A DNA stretch of 64,000 bases from Colocasia esculenta (taxonomy: Eukaryota; Streptophyta; Magnoliopsida; Alismatales; Araceae), in contig CM024753.1 in NCBI GenBank assembly GCA_014218235.1, positions 7,993,146 through 8,057,145 on the forward strand, read 5' to 3'. The number at the start of each line of letters is the position of its first letter. Position 1 is the first letter of the stretch. The position numbers and the translations under genes were made by a program. The notes below the pieces were generated by a model. That model had not been told where the DNA came from. It made no database searches and saw only the letters and a list, made by a program, of their open reading frames with translations. This document shows, one piece after another, positions 25,701-37,700 of the stretch.

Positions 25701-28700
25701 GATATATACAGTAATATATATATATATAGAGAGAGAGAGAGAAGACAAACTTATCAAAGGTATGAAAACCAGAGGTAGCACATGTTGCCTGCCAACTGTT
25801 CCCCTCTCCCTCTCCTACCTGTTCACCATCTATCCTCTCCTAGCTTTGTCCTTGCTTTTTCTGAGGGTGGGTCCTTCCTCTTTTTAATTTTTTTCTTCTC
25901 TACAGATGCAGCACCTCTCTCAGCGCCCTATGGTAGCAGATGCAGCACTGGCTACTTGAGTGGGTGAACCACCCCCTTATTCTCCTTTCTTCATTCTCGT
26001 AAGCTTGTGGCAAGCTCCATTTCAAGTAGAAAGAGACGTTCAAAACCAAGCTGTGAAGGATCCTAGAAGCCACTTTCCACAAAAAAAAAAGGATCCTAGA
26101 AGCCATGTGGCATAGTTCAACCAGCTTGAATCATGTTTTAGTAGAATACTCATCATGGTTTATCTTACAATATTCATCATGGTTTGCCATCTCCAAGATT
26201 TATGGACCTCTACCAACATCAAGCATAAGAGGGAGATGAAGAAGCAAGGGGAGGAGAAAAATAAAGTAAGAGGAGAAAAGAAGGGAGGGGATAAGAAAAA
26301 GAAGAATAGGAGGAGATGAGGAGAATGATAGAGAAAGAGGAGCTTTCAACCAATCATGGACGGCAAAGTCGGATCGGGGTGCTGGATCAGACCCAGCCGA
26401 CCCTGATCCGAGTCGGGTCGGATCGCAGGATCCGCCCGATTCCATGGGATTCTGGCCGATCCAAGATCGGCCAGGTTAAAAAATGAAGAAAAATTGTGAA
26501 AATTGAAGAAAAAATCAGGAAAATTTAGAGAAAATTCTTTAAAAAACATATAATAATTGCACATTTTGGTATATCTATAGTCTAGTTGCACATATGTTCA
26601 TTATGATATATTTGTAGTTTCATTTAAGTAATACAGAGCAACAATAATTATGATATCTTATGTACTTGAACATCATTTAAGTAAATGTTATATCTGTAAT
26701 TTCATTTACTTAAGATATTATATGTAAATAAGGAAGTACCCCCCATTTGTATCCAATAAAAATATCAGAAAATTCATCTCTTACAAATAAAAATCAACTC
26801 TCCCATCCAAAAGAAAATCGCGATTTCGGTGGTTCCATCAAAATAGCAACTTTCTAATCTTTCATAATTTGACATATCTAAAAATTTCATAATTCAAATA
26901 AACCAATAGAATACTAAAAATCAAGTCCGGTAAAAAAAGTCAAATGTGCATATGACTTCTCCAAGGGAGCCACTCTCCTACTGACAGCACTTAGTCTGCT
27001 TGAGACTTCTCAGGATTTGGTCAAACATAAACTATCATCACCCAAACTCACGAGAATTGTCACTTTTAGTTTCTTTTCAATTAGAAAGTGAAAATTTTCA
27101 CGAGTTTAAGTGATGATAGCTTAGGTTTGAATAAATCTTGAGAGGTCTCAAGCGGACTAAGTGTTGTCAATAGGAGAGTGACTCCCTTGGAGCAAGGTTC
27201 GCCGCATCGGGGAATTAGGGCGAATCAGGTTTTTTCCTGATCTGCCACGATTCGCCAGAATCGGACCGATTTGCATGGGAATCGGTCCGATTCGACGGGA
27301 ATCGGGCAAATCGGGTTTCTCCTGATTCGCATCGATTCGCCCGAATCGGACCGATTCGATCTGATGCGCCAAACCATGCCTTGGAGAAGTCATATGCACA
27401 TTTGACTTTTTTTACCGGACTTTAAATTTTTAGTATTCTATTGGGTTTATTTGAATTATGAAATTTTTAGATATGTCAAATTATGAAAGATTAAAAAGTC
27501 GCTATTTTGATGGAACCACCAAAATCATGATTTTCTTCTTGAATGGGAGAGTTGACTTTTTATTTATAAGAGAGATGATTTTTCTGATATTTTTATTGGA
27601 TTCAAATGAGAGGTACTTCTTTATTTACACGTAATATCTTAAGTAAATGAAACTACAAATATAACATTTACTTAAATTGTGTTCAGGTAAATAAGTTACC
27701 AATCCATGTATCATAGGGCATAGGCCACCCACCCTGTTCAAAAAAGAAACAAACTAGGAAAATTTGTATGTCATAATCGATCTGGAATCGGCCGATCCAG
27801 AACGATCCAAGCCGATTTTACCCGATTCCAGCCGATTCATCCGGGATTTTCACTAAGTAAGGGGTTACCCCCCAGAATCGGATCGGCCATGGCCAATCCG
27901 ATCCAAAATCGGCTGATCCCGATCCAGAGCGGCTGATTTTGTCATCCATGCCAACAATGGCAGCAAGATCCAAGAAAGTAGCCCTCGCATATGATCATGG
28001 GAGTATTGGTAGATAAATTTTGCATCATTCTTATTGTTATTGGTCTCATTTAATCATATTTGATGACAATGCATAAATTTAAAGCCTTTTTTTAGCATTA
28101 TAAAATTATCATGAGTTTTAGCTCCAAATCCTTGTCTCTCCAAGCTCTCTCCTCTTTGGTTTTCCGAGGCAATGTCGAAGCCCTATAAGGCATTGCTTGG
28201 ATTGACCTTGCAGTGGCTAGGTTAGATCCATGTGATGGCCAGGTGCAAGCCATGCTAGAATTTGTAGGTAGATCTTCAGCTATTGAGCCAATGGTTATTC
28301 AAAATTCAGCTAGGTAAAATCATATAACAACAATACTTCAGAACAGACCAGAAAAGACAAAGACGAATCAAATTACTCAAATGCTAGGTCCAAATGGGCC
28401 CAACTAAACCCATCTAGACCTAGTTAGATTAACACCAAGTTTGCCCAGTTTTGAAGATTTGATTTCCATGCATAATCCCGAATTTATATCTGTACAATAT
28501 GAGCCAAACAAACCTACTATAACATCATAAGAAAATTACATACAAATCATTGAAGAACATAGCAAATTCATTTCAACTATCAAATAGTGCTTGATAGATG
28601 TACATGCCATATAGTTAGTGTATCATTCTCTTTCCATAGAGTCGCATCAGGCTACATGAATATTTATATATTCTAACATTGACACCTTTCTCCTTAATGA

Positions 28701-31700
28701 AATGGGACCACTCTTCTTGCCTTCCCCCCCCCACAAAAAAAAAACATTGACACCTTGTTACATCAACAATTATCTTCCTTTTTTTTCCATGAGGTCCCTA
28801 CCATGGTGATAGGGCTCGGTTCAAATAAGCACCATAAATACAGGCCACAGAGGATTGAACTTGCGGACTTACAACTCCCCAACCTCCCCCCCCCCCACCC
28901 AATACCAACTGAGCCAGGCTCAGCCGGTTACAGTTATCTTCTGTTTCTGAGATAATTATTGATAAGTTGACTATTAAGTATTAACCAAAATATAACAGGC
29001 AAAGAATATAACAGGCAAAACCATAACTCCATTGAGAAGCTTCAATTGCAAACATTTCTAATGCTGAAAAACATCTTTCTTCCAGTAGAAAACAAAAGGT
29101 TATAAAGAAGCAAAGACAAAAGTACGGAAGCTATTAAGAATGGTCTAGTTTTTTTAGTTGCATCAGAGGCACAAGTCAAAGCTTATAAATAATGTTGTCT
29201 GTTAACTTAATTGAGTAAAGAAATTCTCAACTGTCATGGTTAGCAACTTACTGGATAGTTCATCATCAGGATTCCTCTTTTTAGTGTGTAGGCACTGTGC
29301 GAGGATGATCGCCTGTTGTTCTGCTGTCAAAGGCATTTTAGCAATGCCACTTGGCTTTCCATGTATTCCAGGATCATTGCTACTTTCTAATAATCTCGGG
29401 ATCATCAATATGTCACAGTCCTCATCGTTTGACTGACTCTCTGAGGCTCCCTGACTTTTGACAGCAGAACACTCTTGAGGAACCTCAGGGGCTTGGAGTG
29501 TGCTTCCTTCACTATTTCTCTGTTCTTCTGTTTCTGCAACAAGCACTAGCTGGGATTTTGCATCTACCTGAATGGCAGTAAAATGAATAAGTTGCCATAC
29601 GCACCTGGACCTCCTGATCATTGAAAAACACTGGTAATCCTCAATTTATGCAATTAAAAGAAGATACCTGATGCACTGTTCGAAAACCAAGAACACCAGT
29701 AACAGAAAGAGACAACCTGCATGCTCGTTCAGCATCCTTCAAATGCATCCTGACAGATCACCCTTTTAGATTAAGCATACAAACCATTACATTGAAAAGA
29801 AGGTTTCTTCATTGTACCACATGGAAAAATAGAATCAATAGAAAACAGTATCTCATATGCACACCTTACAATTATTAAAAATCCCTCGAGTATCTCATAT
29901 GCTTTGTAACACAAAGACGCAAGGAATGTTGCCCTCATGGGAGAATATGCAAGCGAACAAGTTTACACGGTTGAGGTTTTAAACCTTTTCTTCTGAGGAC
30001 TTCTTTGTGGGCGTATCAAGCTCTCTGAAAATACTGTCCTCGTGGGACGCTATAAGTGGACACATTATGATGGGTTAGTTTTTAAACCTTTTCTATAGAG
30101 GGACTCTTTTGTGGTAACATTCAACTCTTTACAAGGCACTCAACACAGTTTCCAAAACTGTTCTTTTGTCCATATGACCTTTGGAGCATGGTAGTCAAAC
30201 TGACTAACCTGACCAGAACTGCCAGAAGAGGTTCAGTTCCAACAGGAAAAGAATCAGCCCGGCCTTGAAACTGGAACCAGAATTAGAACCAATCAGGGCC
30301 AATCCACTTACTGGAATCTGATTTTTTTCCAATCTTACTTAGGGGTCAGGATGTTATCATCATCATCAGAGCCTTATCCCATTAATTGAGGTCGGCTACA
30401 TGAATTTTTTCCGCCAAAAATTTCTATCAAGTGCTATAGTCGTGTTTAAAATCAAGAAGTCCGAGTTTTTCCTAATAACATTGCACCATCTCATTTTAGA
30501 CATTCCCCTAACTCTTTTACTGGTATCCACTAAGATTTTGTCACATCTTTTAACCGGCGCGGAGTTAGGGCGACGGTGCACGTGTCCAAACCATCTAAAA
30601 GTCTATTTTCTCTCATTTTTCTATCAATTGGAGCTATCCCCAAATCCTCAAGGAAGCGTTCATTCTTAATCTTATCTTTCTTAGTCTTACCACACATCCA
30701 TCTCAGCATCCTCATTTCCGCCACACACATTTTGTTAATGTATTCCTTTCGCACTGCCCAACACTCGATACCATATGATAAAGCAGGTCTCACTGCCATT
30801 ATATAAAAATTTTCTTTAAGTTTCACTGATATGCGATGATTGCAGAGGACTCTTGAAGCACTTCTCCATTTTTGCCAACCTGCCTTAATCACGTGTGTCA
30901 CACCGTCATAAATCTCTCTATTCTCTTAGATGATAAACCATAAGTATCGAAAGGTACTACTCTTAGGAATGTCTTGTCCATCAATTTGAACCATATCTTC
31001 TTGTAGCATCTTCTTATTATTATAATTACAATGCATAAACTCTGACTTACTCCTACTGATTTTAAAACCTTTAGATTCTAAGACATGTCTCCAACTTTCT
31101 AACTTAGCATTTAAACCATCAATACTCTCATCAATTAAGACAATATCATCTGCAAATAACATACACCAAGAGATATCATAATGCAATTGCTTAGTTACCT
31201 TGTCTATAATTAGAGCAAAGAGATACGGGCTTAGAGTAGAACCTTGATGCAAACCTACTGCGATCGAAAATTCACAAGTCTCTCCAGCAATAGTTCTCAC
31301 TAGTAGTGGCACCCTCGTACATATCCTGGATCAAGTCAACATATTCTTGAGAAACTCTCTTCTTTGTTAATGTCCACCAAATCAAATCTCTCGGTACTTG
31401 ATCATATGTCTTCTCCAAATCAAGAAAAATCATATATAAATCTCTTCTCATCTCTCTATACTTCTCCATTAACTGTCGTAATAAGAAAATAACTTCTGTA
31501 ATAGATCTACTTGACATAAAACCAAACTGATTTTCTGATACAGTAGTCATACATGGCATTCGTTTCTCGATTATTCATTCCCAAAGTTTCATAGTGTGAC
31601 TCATAAGCTTAATTCCACGATAATTATTACAGTTTTGAATATCTCCTTTGTTTTTATAGAAAGGAACCACGATACTTTTTCTTCATTCTTCTGGCATTCT

Positions 31701-34700
31701 TCGTTCCTTCAAAATTTTATTGAAAATTTTAGTTAACCACTTAATACCAATGTCTCCTAAGACTTTCCACACTTCAATAGGTATGCCATCCAGTCCTAAG
31801 ACCTTGCCCAATTTCATTTTCCCTAAAGCATCACCCACTTCTGACATCTTAATACGCCTGAAATATTGATATTTATCATATTTGTTGACTCATGATTATC
31901 TTCTAAAGAAACATCCTTAAAGCAATCTCCATTAAGTAATTTTTGAAAATAGCTACATCATCTCTCTTTAACCTCTAGATTCTTAACTAAAATCTTTTTA
32001 TCTTCATCCTTAATGCAATAAACATGATTTAGATCTCTACTTTTCTTTCTCTTAATTTAGCAATTTTAAATATATCTTTTTCACTCTCTCGGGTTCCTAA
32101 TTTATTATAAAATTCTTCAAACGCCTTTAATTTAACTTCACTAACTATTCTTTTAGCCCTTTTTTAGCTGTTTTATAAGCTTATAAAGTTTGACTATTTT
32201 TGTTACTTTGTCAAGGCTTAAAACAATCGCTTTTAACTCTAATAGTATTTTTAATTTCTTCACTCCACCACCAAATCTCTCTTTCTACATTCATTTTACC
32301 TTTAAATTCACCTAAGAGTTGTTTTGCTACATTTTTTATACAATTTGTAACATTATTCCACATTACATTAACTTCTTGGTCTAAATTCCAAACATTTCTT
32401 TTACTAGATGATTTTTAAATGTTTCTAAATTTTTACTTTTCAAATTCCACCACTTAATCTTAGAGCAATTCTTTATGATGATTTTCTTTTTAAATTTTGG
32501 GATAAGGACATCTATTACTAGTAACCTATGTTGTGGGGCTAAACTCTCTCCAGAGATAACTTTGCAATCTTTACACAAAACTTTATCAATCTTTCTAATA
32601 AAAAATAATCAATTTGACTCTTATGTGTACCACTCTTATATGTTATTAGGTGTTCGTCTCTATTCTTAAAGAAGGCATTAGCAATTAGCCAATTATTAGA
32701 TCATAGGCCATAACAAAATCAAGAATACTAGTGTCCATGTCATTTCTCTCGCCAAAGCCAAATCCTCCATAAATCCTCTCATATCCTCTATTATTTTACC
32801 CACATTAAGATCCCCATCGATAAAATTTCTCTCTTTAGTAGGGATACTTTGGATCAATCTATCAATAGTCTCCTAAAATTGCTTTTTAATGCCCTCTTCT
32901 AAACCCACTTGTAGTGCATATGCACTAACTACATTCATAGTAACCTCACCTACAATAAGTTTTATCAAAATAAATCTATCCCCCAGTCTATTAACTTCTA
33001 CAACTTTCTCTTTTAAGTCTTTGTCTATTATTATAGCCACACCATTTCTAGGGGTCAAGATGTTATCAGAAACCTTAATTGTCCTCTCTTTCTGACACCT
33101 TCATGAGAAAGGCATAAAGAAGTTAAGAGAGGATGAGGAAGCAGCTGCCAAAATGATCTTGCTACCTGCTGCTGACTTACTAAGCCTCAAATTCCTCTTG
33201 CTGCTGCTTCCACCAGTCCCATCCTCCCACTGCCACCTTCTCAATCCCCATTACACCACCCTCACTCCCACCCCAACCCAGCACATCATTTCGTAACCAC
33301 TCCGCCCTTCATAATGGGAACCACCAGAACTAGCAAGGGCTGGTCACCTGTTGAACGGTAAAGTGTTTCACGTTTATATCAGTAGAAATTATGGAATCCG
33401 TCAGATAATGGTCCGGCGACTCGACTAGTTGAAGCCTATTTTGGTGGACAGCCGTTCAAGTGACTTATATGATGAACGGGGTCGTTGAACCATGAAGATC
33501 AAATGCTGGTTATCAACGGGCCTGATTACAATATATTATCAACAGCCCACTCAGAGGCCAAATAAGTTGTGATTTAAAATGACCCCAAGGTTATTTAAGT
33601 TACAAACTATCCGCGGGATTCTTCCCCAAAGTTCAGTAGGGGAGTTCCGGCCCTTAAAATGGCGCCCGGATACCCGGTTAAATTGAAAGTACAAGGAGAG
33701 CATGTCTCCGTCCAGAGTACGAGCGCGGAAGAAATCCGGTAGCACAAAGTCTATAGACCGAGTACGAAGGACAAGTACAAAGAACAAGCTCGAGGAAGAA
33801 CTCCGAGGCTTGCAAAAGCACCCTCCGATCGGGCAGAACTCCGAGAAGTCTGGCAGAACTCCAAGAAGAGAAGCACAATTCCAGCAGCACCTTCACCAAA
33901 ACAGCACATATGTAAATGAGAGTGCGGGGGGTATTTATAAACCTCCCCCTCTCTCTCCATCGGTTAGGAGACCCCTAACCATGGTATGCAATCTCGCGAG
34001 ATTCTCGGTCTCAGCCCCTCCCCGAGAAACGTGATGGCCGAGATATGTCTTCAGGGTTCAGGCAGGGTTGTCAGTTAGGATCCTCTTCAGGCAGGGTTGT
34101 CAGGACCCCTTATTTACTTGAATATCATTTAAGTAAATGTTATAATTTATTGTTTCATTTACTTAAGATATTACATGTAAATAAGGAAGTACCCCCCATT
34201 TGAATCCAATAAAAATATCAAAAAAATCATATCTCTTACAAATAAAAAGTCAACTCTCCTATCCAAGAAGAAAATCGTGATTTCGATGGTTCCAATCAAA
34301 ATAGTGACTTTTTAATCTTTCATAATTTGTTATAATTTGGCATATCTAAAAATTTCATAATTCAAATAAACCTAATAGAATACTAAAAATCTAAAGTCCG
34401 GTAAAAAAAGTCAAACGTGCATATGACTTCTCCAAGAGAGCCACTCTCCTACTGACAGCACTTAGTCTACTTGAGACCTCTCAGGATTTGGTCAAACCTA
34501 AGCTATCATCATCTAAACTCATGAGATTTTTCATTTTCTAATTGAAAATAAACTAGAATCCTAAGGAGAAAAAAATCAAAATGCACATATCGAAGTCCAA
34601 TTCTCACACTCTTGTTGTATGATATATATGAACCTATGTCATCCATGGTTGAGGCTTGAGAATGTATGTAATTATCTATGTTCCTTAAGGAATTATCCAT

Positions 34701-37700
34701 GTGAACCTATGTGATCCACACTTTTATGTTATCCTGATCTCCCGAGATCTCTCCGAGATCTCTCCGAGATCTCTTCTCTTTGACCCTCCCGAGACGAAGC
34801 CGAGATCCGATATGGCAAACCTTGCCCCTAACCGATGGTGACATCACAATGATGTCACCATCGGTTAGGGGAGCCCTTAACCGATGGTGACATCCCTATG
34901 ATGTCACCATCGGTTAAGAGGTTCTCCCCCTAACCGATGGTGAATCACCATCGGTTAGGAAGACCCCAACCGATGGTGACCTCATCCTCCTAACCGATGG
35001 TGACCTCAAGATGAGGTCACCATCGGTTAAGGGGACAGTCCCCTTAAACCGATGGTGAATCACCATCGGTTGGCAACTCCAACCGATGGTGACCTCATCA
35101 TTGAGGTCACCATCGGTTAAGGGGTGATGGCCCCTTAACCGATGGTGACCTCATCATTGAGGTCACCATCGGTTAAGGGGTGATGGCCCCTTAACCGATG
35201 GTGACCTCATCCGAGGTCACCATCGGTTAACCTCCCCCAACCGACGGTGACTCACCATCGGTTGGGGGAGGGGCTCTCTCCTCTTCCTCCTACGCAATGT
35301 AAGGGGTTGAAACCCCTATAAATACCCCCCTATTCCAAAAGAAAGGGGGGTCTTCCATGCTCTTCCGGCGAAGCCCTGTCAAAAAAAAAAAGCATATTTT
35401 GTCCATCTCCTCTTCCATTCTCCTTCTCCAATTCCCCCTCGGTGTTGTGAAGGTATAAACCCCCCTTTTCTAGCCCGATAGGCCAAGCGCGGGGAGGAGA
35501 GTCATCGGCGCAATCATCATCGATATTCCCTCTTAACCTCCATCCCCCACATCGAGCAAGTCTCTGTGGGGTGATATTCTCCGGGGTTTAAATACCGTCC
35601 ATATCGAGCAAGTCTCTATGGACACATGGTATTTAAATACCCATGTTCTCCCCGCCCATCGAGCAAGTCTCTGGGATGGTGGATTTTGTGCTTATATGTA
35701 TATGTTTTCTTGAGGAGACTCTGCCCAAGCGAAGGTTCTGCCCAAGAACATATTCGTATATTCACAAATTTGTGTTCTTATATATATGTTTCTTAAGACG
35801 AAACTCTGCCCAAGTGGAAATTCCGTCCAAGAACACATGTATAAAGATCGCAAATTTGTAATTATACAAATATGTTCCTTAAGGAGAATCTCGCCCAGGC
35901 AAAAATCTTTCTCCGGGGATGTATCCATATAAATACAAACTTGTGTTATATGTATATGTTTCTTAGGGGAAACTCTGCCCAAGCGGAGGTTCTGCCCAAG
36001 AACATATTCGTATATTCACGAATCTGTGTTCTTATGCATATGTTCCTTAGGGGAAACTCTGCCCAAGTGGAGACTCCCCTAAGAATATATCCATAAAATC
36101 ACAAATTTGTGTCCATACGCGTATGTCTCTTAGGGGGAATCCTATCTGGACAGAAACTCCCTCTAAGTTCATATCCATATGATCACGAATCTTGTACTTA
36201 TATACATGTGTTTCTTAGTGGAAGCTCTGCCCAAATAGAGTCTCTGCCCAAGGACATATCTATATAATCACAAATTTGCATTTATATGCGTATATGTCTC
36301 AAAAGGGATTCCGTTCAAATGGAAGTACCTTTTACCGGATACTCTGCTCAAACAGGGATACCGTCCGAGAATATACTCATAAACTGCAAATTTGTGCTTA
36401 TACATATGTACTTTCTTGGGGCAAATACTCTCCAGGCAAAGGTTCCCCCGAGGACACATGGATATAACCATATATTCACATGAATACATCTCTATGAGGA
36501 CACCCTGCCTAAGCAGAGACTCGCCAGAACATATCCACACGTTCATTAAATACTGTGTTGACATACACACATCCAAAGAAAAAGGAATAAGACAAGAACT
36601 GTGCTCGGACACTCCAAATAGGAGCACATATGCATACCCATGAGAACCATGTCCATATGAACAGTTTCCAGGAAGGGACTATAATTTGACAAGGACTTCC
36701 ATGAAGATATATTCATATGTTCTCCAAAAATCGTATTCACACGAACAGGAAATGAGAAAAGAAATTCTACCTCAAGGGACGTTGTGAAAGAACCTCATAT
36801 CAAAAAAATTGATACAGTAATCCTTCTAATACGGAAGTGTTACTCCGGGTCATAATACCCCCAAGTTCGGAATCAAAATCCACGGGTATATACCCGTCCA
36901 CAATAATAATCCTCGTGTTTTCCCAAAAAATAAAAATTTCTAATCAACCTTTTGCAAAAAGAAGAAAGACCTCAAATAAGTCCACAGGTATATACCCATT
37001 CCCCTTTCAAAATCAAACTTTAGACTCTAAAAAGGCAGTCATTGCAAAAATGAAATACTCAAAGCAAAAAAACACTTCAAAGCAATCAAAAGAAAGAAAA
37101 AAAAACATGTCATGATCAGGATTTTCTAAAAGCAGCATACATATTTTTTTCTCGTCCTTTACTATGAATGGTATTCGGGTTAAAATTGGTGTTAAATAAT
37201 ACCAAGGGTTTTAACTCGATGTAAATGTAACATCGATTCCGGTCAATGGAGACAGAGGTCCAGCACATGCTACCCTAATTGCCTGATGAGAATAGACACG
37301 GAACTCGAGAAGTTCAGATAAAAACGGCGCACCCGTCCGTTCCACGGACACCATACCCGTCCGTTCCACGGACACCAAAATTTCTCTTCCGCATTGCGCG
37401 GACTTTTCTTCTGTCTGCTAGACAAGCTGGCACGCCCCGTAAATCCCAAAAAAATCCAAAGCATGTGAAATAAATGAAAACATAAACCAAATAAAATGAA
37501 ATGAGCAAACAAAAATCAAATGATATGTGCATGTGTGATGATGGCATGTGCCGCGACAAAAATTTTTCCCGTGTCAACATCACCTTGCAAATCCAGAACT
37601 TAAGGACTTGGCATTATGATACAACATACCATTGTGAAGTGATATGCCCCCTTTTTTTGCTAAAATGACAGAAGAATGTTCAACAAAGGAAATGACAAGC

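Larger units (their letters stand above)
33349..37579 (+). mobile_element. Solo LTR 2 (Tat-related Gypsy family) with nested element
   Basis: Begins TGTTGAACGG and ends CCCGTGTCAACA, flanked by 5-bp duplications TCACC (33,344-33,348 and 37,580-37,584). It is an inverted relative of solo LTR 1: the U3 end, outward TATA, hairpin array, sense TATA (35,317-35,324), CTTGCTCGA-type repeats, minisatellite (35,690-36,540) and GTCCGTTCCACGGAC repeats occur in the same order in coding orientation (plus). An 845-bp hAT-like element is inserted at 33,980-34,824. Without it the LTR is about 3.4 kb. No internal region is present. Confidence 0.88.

Noticed and set aside
28850..28920. Functional tRNA gene
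   Set aside because: The A and B boxes are too degenerate and far apart, the anticodon arm is absent, and the unit has an A-tail and target duplication. It is a SINE.
33678..33960. Small open frames in the U3 part of solo LTR 2
   Set aside because: They are matched by similar chance frames at 18,785-19,012 in solo LTR 1, with no conserved reading frame, so they are not genes.
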